From contig NZ_FIZY01000020.1 in the NCBI RefSeq assembly GCF_900060185.1, positions 18,596 through 82,595 of the forward strand: DNA of 64,000 nt, in the 5' to 3' direction. Below, one piece after another: positions 1-9,945 of the stretch; within the stretch, counting starts at the first letter, position 1; each line of letters starts with the position of its first letter. Source of the stretch: Grimontia marina (lineage in GTDB: Bacteria > Pseudomonadota > Gammaproteobacteria > Enterobacterales > Vibrionaceae). A program made the position numbers and the translations under genes. The notes under the pieces were generated by a model, which saw only the letters and a program-made list of their open reading frames with translations, had not been told where the DNA came from and made no database searches.

Positions 1-1
1 G

Positions 2-403
2 CTGATTGAACAGCGTCTGGAAGGCATTGCTGCTGAAGCGGCGAAAGTACGTGCGAAAATGCCGGCAATCCTGCAGTGGCAACGTGAGCGACTGCTGACC
101 AAGCTGGAAGAAGCAAAAGTCGAACTGGACGCCAACCGCGTAGAGCAGGAAATCATCTTGGTGGCTCAGAAATCTGATGTCGCGGAAGAGTTGGACCGCC
201 TTGACTCCCACGTATCAGAAACCAAGAAGATCCTGAAAAAAGGTGGCGCTTGTGGTCGTCGCCTGGACTTCATGATGCAGGAATTCAACCGCGAGTCGAA
301 CACGCTGGCTTCAAAATCCATCAGTACGGATATTACCGCTTCTGGCGTTGAGCTAAAAGTGCTGATCGAGCAAATGCGCGAGCAGATCCAGAACATAGAG
401 TAA
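2..403 (+). CDS. yicC: YicC family protein, C-terminal part
   Basis: The reading frame is open from the first full codon of the window, so the gene begins upstream and only the last 133 residues are present. The stretch LDFMMQEFNRESNTLASKS and the ending ELKVLIEQMREQIQNIE are hallmarks of the YicC/UPF0701 family, which is about 287 residues long in E. coli. The visible part is mostly charged helix with coiled-coil character. E. coli YicC has been described as an endoribonuclease acting on small RNAs; that role is taken from the family, not seen here. A rho-independent terminator follows directly, so transcription stops before gmk. Confidence 0.93.
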   Translation: MIEQRLEGIAAEAAKVRAKMPAILQWQRERLLTKLEEAKVELDANRVEQEIILVAQKSDVAEELDRLDSHVSETKKILKKGGACGRRLDFMMQEFNRESNTLASKSISTDITASGVELKVLIEQMREQIQNIE

Positions 404-423
404 TCAATACGAAAAGCTGAAGA

Positions 424-448
424 GCCCGGTCTTTGTGCCGGGCTTTTT
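424..448 (+). terminator. Rho-independent terminator after yicC
   Basis: GCCCGG (424-429) pairs with CCGGGC (438-443) around an 8-base loop, followed by five T residues. It separates yicC from gmk. Confidence 0.85.
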
Positions 449-488
449 GTTCCTGCTTTAGGTTGCTGCCATTAATGGGTTATCCTAA

Positions 489-1178
<690 letters not shown>

Positions 1179-1206
1179 TAAGCACTCTGACAACGAAAGA
1201 TGTTTG

Positions 1207-1235
1207 TTGTTTAGGTCAGTTCGCTTTTGTATAAT
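1207..1235 (+). promoter_or_regulatory. Candidate promoter for rpoZ-spoT
   Basis: TTGTTT (1207-1212) and a perfect TATAAT (1230-1235) are separated by 17 bases and lie about 40 bases upstream of the rpoZ start. This is a reading from sequence only. Confidence 0.6.
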
Positions 1236-1274
1236 TTTCGGTCATTTTGATTTTATTACTTACTGGAGTTCTTC

Positions 1275-1550
1275 ATGGCACGCGTAACCGTTCAAGACGC
1301 TGTTGAAAAAATTGGCAACCGCTTCGATCTAGTATTGGTAGCAGCTCGTCGCGCACGCCAAATGCAAACTGGTGGTAAAGACTCACTGGTTCAGGAAGAG
1401 AACGATAAGCAAACTGTTATCGCTCTGCGTGAAATTGAGGAAGGCCTGATCACTAAAGAGATCCTGGATGCACGTGAGCGCCAAGAGCAGCAAGAACAAG
1501 AAGCTGCAGAAATGGCTGCTGTAAGCACCATCACAGGTACTCTTCGCTAA
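1275..1550 (+). CDS. rpoZ: RNA polymerase omega subunit
   Basis: Omega is the small subunit that helps fold and retain beta' in RNA polymerase. The product has 91 residues, as in E. coli, and starts [29 protein letters not shown], the invariant omega signature. A GGAG at 1265-1268 supports the ATG at 1275. It sits 24 bases upstream of spoT and is probably co-transcribed with it, as in E. coli. The pairing is sensible because omega contributes to one of the ppGpp-binding sites on polymerase. Confidence 0.98.
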   Translation: MARVTVQDAVEKIGNRFDLVLVAARRARQMQTGGKDSLVQEENDKQTVIALREIEEGLITKEILDARERQEQQEQEAAEMAAVSTITGTLR

Positions 1551-1574
1551 TCTAACTTCAGGGAAACAGGCAGA

Positions 1575-3683
1575 TTGTATCTCTTCGATAGCCTGAAAGA
1601 AGTCGCAGCACAATACTTGCCGGAGTCGCACTTAGAGGCACTCCGGCAAGCGTATTTGGTCGCGCGAGATGCCCACGAAGGGCAAACCCGCTCAAGCGGG
1701 GAACCATACATCATCCACCCTATCGCCGTTGCCCGTATTCTTGCGGAGATGCGCCTCGATCACGAAACCTTGATGGCAGCGCTGCTGCATGATGTGATTG
1801 AAGATACTGACGTCACCAAAGAAGACCTTCAACAACGTTTTGGCGATACCGTCGCCGATCTGGTAGATGGTGTCTCCAAGCTGGATAAGCTCAAATTCCG
1901 CGACCGTCAGGAAGCGCAGGCGGAGAACTTCCGCAAAATGATCATGGCCATGGCCCATGACATCCGCGTTATCCTCATCAAACTCGCTGACCGCACGCAC
2001 AATATGCGAACGCTCGGAGCATTGCGTCCGGACAAACGTCGCCGCATTGCCCGTGAAACCCTCGAGATTTTCTCACCACTGGCGCACCGTCTGGGTATTC
2101 ACAACATCAAAGTGGAACTGGAAGAGCTTGGCTTTGAAGCCCTCTATCCAACCCGCTACCGCGTATTGCGCGAAGTGGTGATACATGCGCGCGGCAATCG
2201 CAAAGAGATGATCCAGAAAATCCACGCCGAAATTGAAGGCCGCCTTCAGGATGCGGGTATCAATGCCAAGGTGTTGGGTCGTGAGAAGAACCTCTACTCC
2301 ATCTACAACAAGATGAAGAACAAAGAGCAGCGCTTCCACACCATCATGGACCTCTATGCTTTCCGTGTAATCGTCGATTCAGTGGATACCTGTTATCGCG
2401 TGCTGGGGCAAATGCACAATCTGTATAAGCCACGCCCGGGCCGCATGAAAGACTACATCGCGGTACCGAAAGCGAACGGCTACCAGTCGCTGCATACCTC
2501 CATGATTGGCCCTCACGGTGTTCCTGTTGAAGTACAAATCCGTACCGAAGACATGGATCAGATGGCGGATAAAGGTGTGGCGGCACATTGGGCATACAAA
2601 GACGGCGCAGACCGTGCGGGCGGCGGTGGCACAACCGCACAGGTGCGAGCACAGCGTTGGATGCAAAGCCTGTTGGAACTTCAGCAAAGCGCCGGTAGCT
2701 CGTTTGAGTTTATCGAAAGCGTGAAATCAGACTTGTTCCCGGACGAGCTGTTCGTGTTTACGCCGAAAGGCCGTATCGTTGAATTGCCTGTTGGCGCGAC
2801 CGCAGTCGACTTCGCTTATGCCGTTCATACTGACGTCGGTAACTCTTGTGTCGGCGCGAGAGTGAACCGTCAGTCTTACCCGCTTAGCCAACCACTGAGA
2901 AACGGCCAGACGATTGAGATCATCACCGCCCCTGGCGCGCGTCCAAACGCTGCGTGGCTCAACTATGTGGTGACGTCCCGCGCGCGTACCAAGATTCGTC
3001 AGGTACTGAAAACCAAGCGTCGTGAAGAGTCTGTGATTTTGGGTCGCCGTCTTCTGAACCACGCCCTTGGCGAGATGAATGTTCAGGACATAGAGCAGGA
3101 AAACATCGACAAGGTGCTGCAAGACCTCAAGCTTGAAAGCAAAGAAGATCTGCTGGCAGACATTGGTGCCGGTGAGCTGATGAGCGTGGTGATTGCCAAA
3201 CGTCTGCTCGGAGATGCTGACAGCTTGGAAGAGCAAGGCGGCAGCCTGCCAATCCGTGGCGCTGAAGGTATTCTTCTGACCTATGCGAATTGTTGTCGTC
3301 CTATTCCGGGCGATCACATCGTCGGTCATGTCAGCCCTGGTAAAGGTTTGGTCATCCACCGTGAAGAATGTGCCAACATCCGCGGTTACAGCCAAGAGCC
3401 GGACAAATACATGTCTGTCGAATGGGGTGATGACATTGATCAGGACTTTGCGACTGCACTTCGCGTTGACATGCTCAACCACCAGGGCGCACTGGCAGAT
3501 TTGACCAATACCATTGCTGCAACAGGCTCTAACATTCAGGGTTTGACGACGGAAGAGCGCGATGGCCGTCTGTACACGATTTACGTGAAACTCACGACCC
3601 ATAACCGTGTGCATCTGGCCAATATCATGCGCCGCATCCGCATCATGCCGAATGTGGTAAAAGTCAGCCGTCAGAAAAACTGA
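1575..3683 (+). CDS. spoT: Bifunctional (p)ppGpp synthetase/hydrolase SpoT
   Basis: SpoT hydrolyses and, more weakly, makes the alarmone (p)ppGpp during fatty-acid, carbon or iron stress. The 702-residue protein has the RelA/SpoT order: N-terminal HD hydrolase domain with the H72-D73 pair in LLHDVIEDT, nucleotidyltransferase domain (about 200-340, YRVLGQMHNLYKPRPGR), TGS domain near 385-450, helical and CC regions, and a C-terminal ACT domain (last 80 residues). Both the hydrolase residues and the synthetase segment look intact. The start is TTG at 1575, giving MYLFDSLKEV like the E. coli protein; no upstream ATG is possible. It follows rpoZ and ends with a terminator before trmH. Confidence 0.98.
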   Translation: MYLFDSLKEVAAQYLPESHLEALRQAYLVARDAHEGQTRSSGEPYIIHPIAVARILAEMRLDHETLMAALLHDVIEDTDVTKEDLQQRFGDTVADLVDGVSKLDKLKFRDRQEAQAENFRKMIMAMAHDIRVILIKLADRTHNMRTLGALRPDKRRRIARETLEIFSPLAHRLGIHNIKVELEELGFEALYPTRYRVLREVVIHARGNRKEMIQKIHAEIEGRLQDAGINAKVLGREKNLYSIYNKMKNKEQRFHTIMDLYAFRVIVDSVDTCYRVLGQMHNLYKPRPGRMKDYIAVPKANGYQSLHTSMIGPHGVPVEVQIRTEDMDQMADKGVAAHWAYKDGADRAGGGGTTAQVRAQRWMQSLLELQQSAGSSFEFIESVKSDLFPDELFVFTPKGRIVELPVGATAVDFAYAVHTDVGNSCVGARVNRQSYPLSQPLRNGQTIEIITAPGARPNAAWLNYVVTSRARTKIRQVLKTKRREESVILGRRLLNHALGEMNVQDIEQENIDKVLQDLKLESKEDLLADIGAGELMSVVIAKRLLGDADSLEEQGGSLPIRGAEGILLTYANCCRPIPGDHIVGHVSPGKGLVIHREECANIRGYSQEPDKYMSVEWGDDIDQDFATALRVDMLNHQGALADLTNTIAATGSNIQGLTTEERDGRLYTIYVKLTTHNRVHLANIMRRIRIMPNVVKVSRQKN

Positions 3684-3707
3684 TTTAAAACCCAGGCACC
3701 AAACACA

Positions 3708-3733
3708 AACGCCCGCCCTTTGCGGGCGTTTTT
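3708..3733 (+). terminator. Rho-independent terminator after spoT
   Basis: AACGCCCGC (3708-3716) and GCGGGCGTT (3722-3730) form the stem and a T run follows. It lies only about 20 bases before trmH, so trmH-recG is at least partly uncoupled from spoT. Confidence 0.85.
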
Positions 3734-3752
3734 ATAAACGAGAAAAAACACC

Positions 3753-4445
3753 ATGACACCAGAACGCTTTGCACGCATCCATGAAGTGTTGGCCACCCGC
3801 CAGCCAGACCTTACTGTGTGCATGGAGGAAGTCCATAAACCCAATAACATCTCCGCCATCATCCGCACAGCCGATGCCGTGGGCGTCCATCAAGTTCATG
3901 CTGTATGGCCGAAAGTCAGTAAAATGCGCGCACTGGGAGGCACTTCTGCAGGCGCAAGAAACTGGGTGGATGTTGTTACCCATGACAACACGCCGGATGC
4001 ATTTGAAACCCTGAAAGCCAAAGGGATGCAAATACTGGTGACCAACCTATCTGATACCGCCGTCGACTTCCGCGAGATTGATTACACTAAACCGACCGCT
4101 ATCGTGATGGGTCAGGAAAAGACCGGAATCAGTAAGCAAGCGCTTGAATTGGCTGATCAAGACATCATCATTCCCATGATAGGTATGGTACAGTCACTGA
4201 ATGTGTCGGTCGCCAGCGCATTGATCTTGTATGAAGCGCAACGCCAACGCCAAAACGCAGGCATGTACCAGCGTACACGCACTTTGATCCCACAAGCGGA
4301 AGTTGACCGCATCATTTTCGAGCGTGGTCATCCGGTGTTGGCAAAAGTCGCAAAACGTAAAGGCCTACCTTACCCAGACTTGGACGAAGAAGGCCAAATC
4401 GTTGCCGATGAAGCCTGGTGGGCGAAGATGCAGGCAGCGAAATAA
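3753..4445 (+). CDS. trmH: tRNA (guanosine-18-2'-O)-methyltransferase TrmH
   Basis: This SPOUT-family enzyme methylates the 2'-OH of G18 in the D-loop of tRNA using S-adenosylmethionine. The 230 residues match E. coli TrmH (SpoU) in length and motifs: early NNISAIIRTADAVGVHQVH (motif 1), IVMGQEKTGIS (motif 2) and IPMIGMVQSLNVSVASALIL (motif 3, which forms the trefoil-knot SAM site). It lies between spoT and recG, the conserved spoT-trmH-recG order. A terminator separates it from spoT, and recG starts 38 bases downstream, so trmH and recG probably share a transcript. Confidence 0.97.
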   Translation: MTPERFARIHEVLATRQPDLTVCMEEVHKPNNISAIIRTADAVGVHQVHAVWPKVSKMRALGGTSAGARNWVDVVTHDNTPDAFETLKAKGMQILVTNLSDTAVDFREIDYTKPTAIVMGQEKTGISKQALELADQDIIIPMIGMVQSLNVSVASALILYEAQRQRQNAGMYQRTRTLIPQAEVDRIIFERGHPVLAKVAKRKGLPYPDLDEEGQIVADEAWWAKMQAAK

Positions 4446-4483
4446 CCCTGCAGCCGTATTGATTTAGGAGAGACAAACACACC

Positions 4484-6565
4484 ATGCGCGCGTCAATGTT
4501 GGATGCCGTTCCCGTTACCTCGCTGACTGGAGTCGGCGGCAAGATGGCAGAGAAGCTGGAAAAGCTGGGGCTTTTCACGGTGCAGGATCTGCTGTTTCAT
4601 CTCCCCTACCGCTATGAAGACCGCACCCGTATCTGGCCTATCATGAGTCTGATGCCGGGCCAGCATGCCACCGTTGAAGGTGAAGTGGTTAGCAACAACA
4701 CGGTATTTGGTCGCCGTCGCATGCTGACGGTGAAAATCACTGATGGCAATGGCTCGCTCACGCTGCGTTTTTTCAACTTCAACGCCGCAATGAAAAACAG
4801 CCTTGAACAGGGCAAGCGCGTCAAAGCTTATGGCGAAATCAAACGCGGCCAGGGTGGCCTAGAGATCATTCACCCTGAATACAAAGTCTTCTCCGAACCC
4901 ACTGAGCTTTCACTGGAAGAAACCCTGACACCGGTTTACCCGACCACAGAAGGCCTTCGTCAGCTGACACTGAGAAACCTGACCGATCAGGCGCTTGAAT
5001 TGCTCGAAAGTGCTGCCGTGCAGGAGCTCTTACCGGAAGGCTTATACGACAGACAAATCACCCTGCGTGACGCCCTGAAAATCCTGCATCGCCCGACGCC
5101 GGATATTTCGGTGACTCAGCTGGAGACGGGTGAACATCCTGCCCAGAAGCGCCTCATCCTTGAAGAACTGTTAGCGCAAAATCTCTCGATGCTCGCGGTT
5201 CGCAGCAAGTTGCAGCAAGATCCGACATTTTCGCTGCCGCCTTCAACCGAGTTAAAACCAAAGCTCTTGGAATCCTTGCCATTTACACCAACGGGCGCAC
5301 AGTCCCGCGTGGTGGCCGATATTGAACGTGACATGGGGCTGGAAAAGCCCATGATGCGTCTGGTACAGGGTGACGTGGGCTCAGGCAAAACATTGGTGGC
5401 CGCTCTCGCCGCTTTGCAGGTGATTGAGCAAGGCTATCAGGTTGCTTTGATGGCACCGACGGAACTTCTTGCTGAGCAGCATTCGATTAACTTTGCCAAT
5501 TGGCTGGATCCTCTGGGCATTTCTGTTGGTTGGCTCGCAGGCAAACTGACAGGCAAAGCCAAAGAAGCAGAGCTTGCCAAAATCGCCAGCGGCGAAGCCA
5601 AAATGGTGGTGGGCACCCACGCCCTTTTCCAAAAGCATGTCGAGTTCGACAAGCTTGCGCTCGTGATCATCGATGAGCAGCATCGCTTTGGCGTCCACCA
5701 GCGCCTTGAGCTTCGCGAGAAAGGGATGAAGCAAGGTATTCATCCTCACCAGCTCATCATGACTGCTACACCTATTCCACGTACGCTGGCGATGACTGCC
5801 TATGCCGATCTCGACACCTCCATCATCGACGAACTGCCGCCGGGACGAACACCAATTCAAACCGTTGCCGTGCCGGATACCCGACGTATTGACATCATTA
5901 ACCGTGTCCATGCGTCCTGCTTGGAAGAAAGACGCCAGGCTTATTGGGTGTGTACCCTAATTGATGAGTCTGAGGTGTTAGAAGCACAAGCTGCTGCAGA
6001 AACGGCAGATGATTTGGCGCGCGCCCTGCCTGATCTAAAAATCGGTCTGGTACATGGCAGGATGAAAGCGGCAGAAAAGCAGGAAGTGATGCAGGCGTTT
6101 AAGTCCGGTGAGCTTCATCTTTTGGTTGCCACTACCGTGATCGAAGTCGGCGTGGATGTGCCAAACGCCAGCCTGATGATTATTGAAAACCCAGAGCGTC
6201 TCGGTCTGGCGCAACTTCACCAGCTTCGTGGCCGTGTCGGGCGTGGTTCCGTCGCCAGCCACTGTGTACTTTTGTATCACGCACCGCTATCAAAGACCGC
6301 AACCCAACGCTTAGGTGTATTGCGTGAAAGCAGTGATGGTTTTGTGATTGCTCAGCGCGACTTGGAAATTCGTGGCCCAGGTGAGCTATTGGGCACCAAA
6401 CAAACTGGGATGGCAGAGTTTAAGATTGCCGATTTGGTTCGCGATCAAAAACTCATCCCTGAAGTGCAGAAGCTCGCGTTGTATCTATACCAGAACTATC
6501 CGGACAACGCCAAGGCCATTATCACCCGCTGGCTTGGTAACAACGACAAGTACAGCAACGCATAA
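4484..6565 (+). CDS. recG: ATP-dependent DNA helicase RecG
   Basis: RecG remodels stalled replication forks, R-loops and Holliday junctions by branch migration. The 693-residue protein starts with the wedge/OB region (about 1-160, SLTGVGGKMAEKLEKLGL), followed by SF2 helicase motifs: Walker A VQGDVGSGKTLVA, DEQH box IIDEQHRFGV, TATPIPRTLA, and the C-terminal motifs VATTVIEVGVDVPNA and QLRGRVGRG. Length and order are those of E. coli RecG (693). An AGGAGA precedes the ATG by about 11 bases. A bidirectional hairpin separates it from the convergent GntR-family gene. Confidence 0.98.
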   Translation: MRASMLDAVPVTSLTGVGGKMAEKLEKLGLFTVQDLLFHLPYRYEDRTRIWPIMSLMPGQHATVEGEVVSNNTVFGRRRMLTVKITDGNGSLTLRFFNFNAAMKNSLEQGKRVKAYGEIKRGQGGLEIIHPEYKVFSEPTELSLEETLTPVYPTTEGLRQLTLRNLTDQALELLESAAVQELLPEGLYDRQITLRDALKILHRPTPDISVTQLETGEHPAQKRLILEELLAQNLSMLAVRSKLQQDPTFSLPPSTELKPKLLESLPFTPTGAQSRVVADIERDMGLEKPMMRLVQGDVGSGKTLVAALAALQVIEQGYQVALMAPTELLAEQHSINFANWLDPLGISVGWLAGKLTGKAKEAELAKIASGEAKMVVGTHALFQKHVEFDKLALVIIDEQHRFGVHQRLELREKGMKQGIHPHQLIMTATPIPRTLAMTAYADLDTSIIDELPPGRTPIQTVAVPDTRRIDIINRVHASCLEERRQAYWVCTLIDESEVLEAQAAAETADDLARALPDLKIGLVHGRMKAAEKQEVMQAFKSGELHLLVATTVIEVGVDVPNASLMIIENPERLGLAQLHQLRGRVGRGSVASHCVLLYHAPLSKTATQRLGVLRESSDGFVIAQRDLEIRGPGELLGTKQTGMAEFKIADLVRDQKLIPEVQKLALYLYQNYPDNAKAIITRWLGNNDKYSNA

Positions 6566-6590
6566 AAAAGGGCGGATATCCGCCCTTTCT
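6564..6590. terminator. Bidirectional terminator between recG and the GntR-type gene
   Basis: AAAGGGCGG (6567-6575) pairs with CCGCCCTTT (6580-6588). There is a short T tract on the + side and a longer A tract on the left, which gives a stronger U run for the minus-strand transcript. Confidence 0.8.
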
Positions 6591-6611
6591 CCATTCAACC
6601 AATGTTGTTAG

Positions 6612-6983
6612 TCAGTCTTCCCAATACTGCATTACCAACGCCATCACTTCTGACTTGCTGTAACCCACTTCACGGGCGTCATCAATCAGGGCTTTCAGTC
6701 TGGGTTCGATAAACTCAAAGCGGTTTTCCATCCTACCTTGCAGTCCTTGCCGCGCGACAATCATACCCACACCCCGTTTGCGCTCCAGCCAGCCATCTTC
6801 TTCCATGCTCTGGTAGCAACGGGAAATGGTCATCGGGTTGATATTCAGCTCTACGGCTAACTTTCTGACCGAAGTCAGCTTTTCCCCGGGTATCAGTGTC
6901 CCGGCAACAATCTTACGCTGTATTTGCGTCATCAATTGTTTGAATTTAGGGGACGGATCCTGAGGGTCGATGACTATCTTCAT
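6612..6983 (-). CDS. GntR-family (YtrA-type) transcriptional regulator
   Basis: The product is a 123-residue short GntR regulator: an N-terminal winged helix (about 10-75: SPKFKQLMTQIQRKIVAGTLIPGEKLTSVRKLA, then NINPMTISRCYQSMEEDGWL) plus a roughly 45-residue helical tail, which is the YtrA layout. YtrA regulators usually control an adjacent ABC transporter operon, but none is present; the upstream neighbours on the same strand are ompR and envZ, 129 bases away. The upstream sequence has an imperfect dyad, CTGTA (6996-7000) and TACAG (7013-7017), that could be its own operator. The regulated target cannot be named from this window. Confidence 0.85.
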   Translation of the reverse strand: MKIVIDPQDPSPKFKQLMTQIQRKIVAGTLIPGEKLTSVRKLAVELNINPMTISRCYQSMEEDGWLERKRGVGMIVARQGLQGRMENRFEFIEPRLKALIDDAREVGYSKSEVMALVMQYWED

Positions 6984-7112
6984 ATTTCATCTCTGCTGTA
7001 TCGGCATTTTATTACAGTATTAGCAGATGATTCAATTATGAGACAGTTTTATGGGTTTAATTTCATATAAAGACAACAAAAAACATGGATGAGGTAATCA
7101 CGTTTTTTCGTT

Positions 7113-8462
7113 TTAGCATTGGCGACGCTTTCTGGACTGGCGCTTGATCACCGGCAAAACTATCTGAGCCTGCAGTCCACCTTGCGAGCGCTGACTGAGT
7201 TTCAGCGCACCGTCGTGCTGCTCAACGATACGTTTGACGATGGCAAGTCCAAGCCCGGTGCCTTCACTGCCACGTGCGGTGTCACCGCGGGTAAATGGCT
7301 GCATCACAGTTTCAATCTGATCTGCTGCTATGCCCGGACCATTGTCTTCCACTGCAATCCACTGATGACGGCGGTCTGCCGAAGTACCGGTACTGATTTT
7401 TACCCAGCCACCACCGTAGCGCACCGCATTAACCACAAGATTGGTCACCGCCCTGCGAATAGCCACTTCATTGGCATCAAGCTTACCGACCAGTTCACCT
7501 TTAGACACTTCAAGCTCATGCCCCGTCGCGCCATCAGCTACAGACACATCTTCCGCCACAATATTGAGATCAACCTCCGTCATGTCCTGCAACTGCACGG
7601 AGCGCAAGTAGTCCATAAACTGATTGATGATTTCATTGCACTCTTCAGTGTCCTTAATCATGCTCTCGGCGAGATAGCTGTCTTTGGGCGACATCATTTC
7701 AGTGGCCAGACGAATTCGGGTCAGCGGTGTACGGAGATCATGACTGACACCCGCCATCAGCAACGCCCTGTCTTCTTCCAGTTTACGAATGCCTTCGCTC
7801 ATCTGATTGAATGCTTTGGTCACGGCGCGGATATCAGACGCACCACGCTCAGGCAAGGGCTCAGGAAATTTTCCATGCCCGACTTCGAGAGCCGCTTTCT
7901 CTAACGTCGCCAGTGGCCGGTTTTGCACCTTGATAAATAACCACCCTCCACTAATTACGAGTAAAGCGATAAACATGGAGTAGAAGAATAGAGGTTGGAA
8001 ATCATCCTGATGCAGCTCTGACAGCGGTATACGCATCACATAGCCAGGGAAAGCCTCGCTTTCCAGCCAGAGCACATAGTTCTTAGACTCCAGGCTGATA
8101 CGCGCTTCTGTTGGGGCGCCAAGCTTTTCCGACATATCTACACTGAGGTAATCCACAGAAGCAGCATTGTCGAACTCCTCCATCATCGTCTGCTCGTCTG
8201 CTTCGTGCATGGTGACACCGAGCTTCTCAAGCAGCTGACGGCGCAACAGCTCATCCATGTGATAAACCTTACCGTTCGACAACAACAAATCGTCATCCAA
8301 CATGACTTCAATCTCATGGGCGAGGATTTTGTTGAACTGTTTGATGCTCGGTAGCAGGGCGTAATTGAGGACAGTGAGGTAAGAGAAGATCTGGCTGGCA
8401 ATAAGAAGGCCAGCCAGCACCACGAGCGTACGAGCAAAGTTACTGCGTGGAGAGAAGCGCAT
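7113..8462 (-). CDS. envZ: Osmosensor histidine kinase EnvZ
   Basis: EnvZ is the inner-membrane sensor kinase/phosphatase that controls OmpR in response to osmolarity. The 449-residue protein follows the E. coli plan: first membrane segment at about 12-34, a periplasmic domain, second membrane segment near 160-177, a HAMP linker, DHp domain with the phosphorylated histidine H241 in [12 protein letters not shown], and a C-terminal HATPase with [15 protein letters not shown] and GTGLGLAIV boxes. It starts 3 bases after the ompR stop and so is co-transcribed with it. Confidence 0.97.
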   Translation of the reverse strand: MRFSPRSNFARTLVVLAGLLIASQIFSYLTVLNYALLPSIKQFNKILAHEIEVMLDDDLLLSNGKVYHMDELLRRQLLEKLGVTMHEADEQTMMEEFDNAASVDYLSVDMSEKLGAPTEARISLESKNYVLWLESEAFPGYVMRIPLSELHQDDFQPLFFYSMFIALLVISGGWLFIKVQNRPLATLEKAALEVGHGKFPEPLPERGASDIRAVTKAFNQMSEGIRKLEEDRALLMAGVSHDLRTPLTRIRLATEMMSPKDSYLAESMIKDTEECNEIINQFMDYLRSVQLQDMTEVDLNIVAEDVSVADGATGHELEVSKGELVGKLDANEVAIRRAVTNLVVNAVRYGGGWVKISTGTSADRRHQWIAVEDNGPGIAADQIETVMQPFTRGDTARGSEGTGLGLAIVKRIVEQHDGALKLSQRSQGGLQAQIVLPVIKRQSRKRRQC

Positions 8463-8465
8463 TAA

Positions 8466-9182
8466 TTAGGCTTCTCCGTCCGGTACGAACACATATCCCA
8501 AACCCCAAACAGTCTGGATATAACGTGGCTTGCTTGGATCTTCTTCAATCATGCGGCGAAGTCGCGAGATTTGAACATCAATAGAACGCTCCATCGCAGA
8601 ATACTCTCGACCGCGCGCCATGTTCATCAGCTTGTCACGGGACATCGGCTCGCGAGCATTAGTCACCAGCGCCTTCAGTACTGCAAATTCGCCTGATGTG
8701 AGTGTTAATGGCTCATCATTACGGAACATTTCACGTGTACCGAGGTTTAGGCGGAATTGGCCAAATTCTACCACTTTCTCTTCACTTGATGGCGCGCCCG
8801 GTGCTTCAACCGTTTGACGACGAAGCACAGCACGAATACGGGCCAGCAATTCACGCGGGTTAAAAGGCTTGGGCAAGTAATCATCCGCTCCTACCTCTAA
8901 ACCCACGATGCGGTCAATTTCATCGCCTTTTGCCGTCAACATCAGAATTGGCAATTGATTATTTGCTTGGCGCAGGCGCCGACAAATAGACAGACCATCT
9001 TCACCCGGCAGCATCAAATCCAGCACCATCAGGTGGAAATTCTCACGCGAAAGCAAACGGTCCATTTGCTCAGCATTCGCCACGCTGCGTACCTGAAAAC
9101 CTTGCTCAGACAAATAGCGCTCAAGCAACGAGCGTAGACGCATATCATCGTCAACAACCAGGATCTTATGATTATCTTGCAT
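8466..9182 (-). CDS. ompR: Osmolarity response regulator OmpR
   Basis: OmpR is the DNA-binding partner of EnvZ and classically controls porin genes. The 238-residue product has an N-terminal receiver domain with the acidic cluster at D11-D13 and phospho-acceptor D55 (LMVLDLMLPGEDG), K at the TAKGDE turn, and a C-terminal winged helix (about 135-235, ending YIQTVWGLGYVFVPDG). Length and sequence are very close to E. coli OmpR. It is the first gene of the ompR-envZ operon; the 239 bases up to divergent greB should carry both promoters. Confidence 0.98.
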   Translation of the reverse strand: MQDNHKILVVDDDMRLRSLLERYLSEQGFQVRSVANAEQMDRLLSRENFHLMVLDLMLPGEDGLSICRRLRQANNQLPILMLTAKGDEIDRIVGLEVGADDYLPKPFNPRELLARIRAVLRRQTVEAPGAPSSEEKVVEFGQFRLNLGTREMFRNDEPLTLTSGEFAVLKALVTNAREPMSRDKLMNMARGREYSAMERSIDVQISRLRRMIEEDPSKPRYIQTVWGLGYVFVPDGEA

Positions 9183-9421
9183 GACTTACCTTTCTCTCCG
9201 GACGGTGGAAATACCACCAATAATAAAGTCTGACACGGTTATAAAACATCAGAGCAGGGCTCAACGGGAAGAAAAACTGTTACCAGTTGTAACCCTGTCC
9301 CAGAAAATTCAGCGCGAAATTCGTGCCTCAGCTTAACGTTGCCGCACTGCGTCGCTTTAATCATGGCTTCAAAGCGGTTATAACTCTTGCCGTGAAACGA
9401 AACAATCGCTCGGAAAACAGA

Positions 9422-9895
9422 ATGAAAAAAACCGATTTGGTCACCCGGGAAGGCTACAACAAACTCAAGCAAGAGCTAGATTATCTCTGGAAAGAGCGCC
9501 GCCCGGAAATCACCAAGATTGTCTCTTGGGCCGCCAGCCTTGGCGACCGCTCTGAGAATGCAGACTACACATACAACAAGCGTATGCTGCGAGAAATAGA
9601 TCGTCGTGTCCGTTACCTCAGAAAACGCCTCGAAATCCTGCGTGTGGTCGATTATAGCCCCCAACAGGACGGCAAGGTATTTTTTGGTGCCTGGGTCGAT
9701 ATAGAGAACGAAAATGGCGACACCCTCTCCTTCCGTATAGTCGGTCCCGACGAAATTTACGGCCGCAAGGACTACATTTCTATCGACAGCCCCATGGCTC
9801 GCGCATTGATCAAAAAAGAAGTGGATGATGAAGCCATCGTGACCACGCCGGAAGGGCCGAAAGTCTGGTACGTCAACAGCATCCGCTACCAGTAA
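9422..9895 (+). CDS. greB: Transcription elongation factor GreB
   Basis: GreB enters the secondary channel of RNA polymerase and triggers cleavage of backtracked transcripts. The 157-residue protein has the N-terminal coiled-coil hairpin with the acidic tip ([15 protein letters not shown]) and the C-terminal FKBP-like domain ([24 protein letters not shown], here [18 protein letters not shown]). The ATG at 9422 gives [19 protein letters not shown], matching the family start; an upstream in-frame ATG at 9323 would add 33 unrelated residues. It is divergent from ompR and followed 50 bases later by tex, as in E. coli. Confidence 0.96.
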   Translation: MKKTDLVTREGYNKLKQELDYLWKERRPEITKIVSWAASLGDRSENADYTYNKRMLREIDRRVRYLRKRLEILRVVDYSPQQDGKVFFGAWVDIENENGDTLSFRIVGPDEIYGRKDYISIDSPMARALIKKEVDDEAIVTTPEGPKVWYVNSIRYQ

Positions 9896-9945
9896 GACGA
9901 ACAGTAAGGTTACGCAGCGGCGTGACAATGAATCAAAGGAACACC

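Noticed and set aside
2727..3614. 295-codon minus-strand frame inside spoT
   Set aside because: It lies fully opposite a strongly conserved gene and its predicted protein has no recognisable domain.
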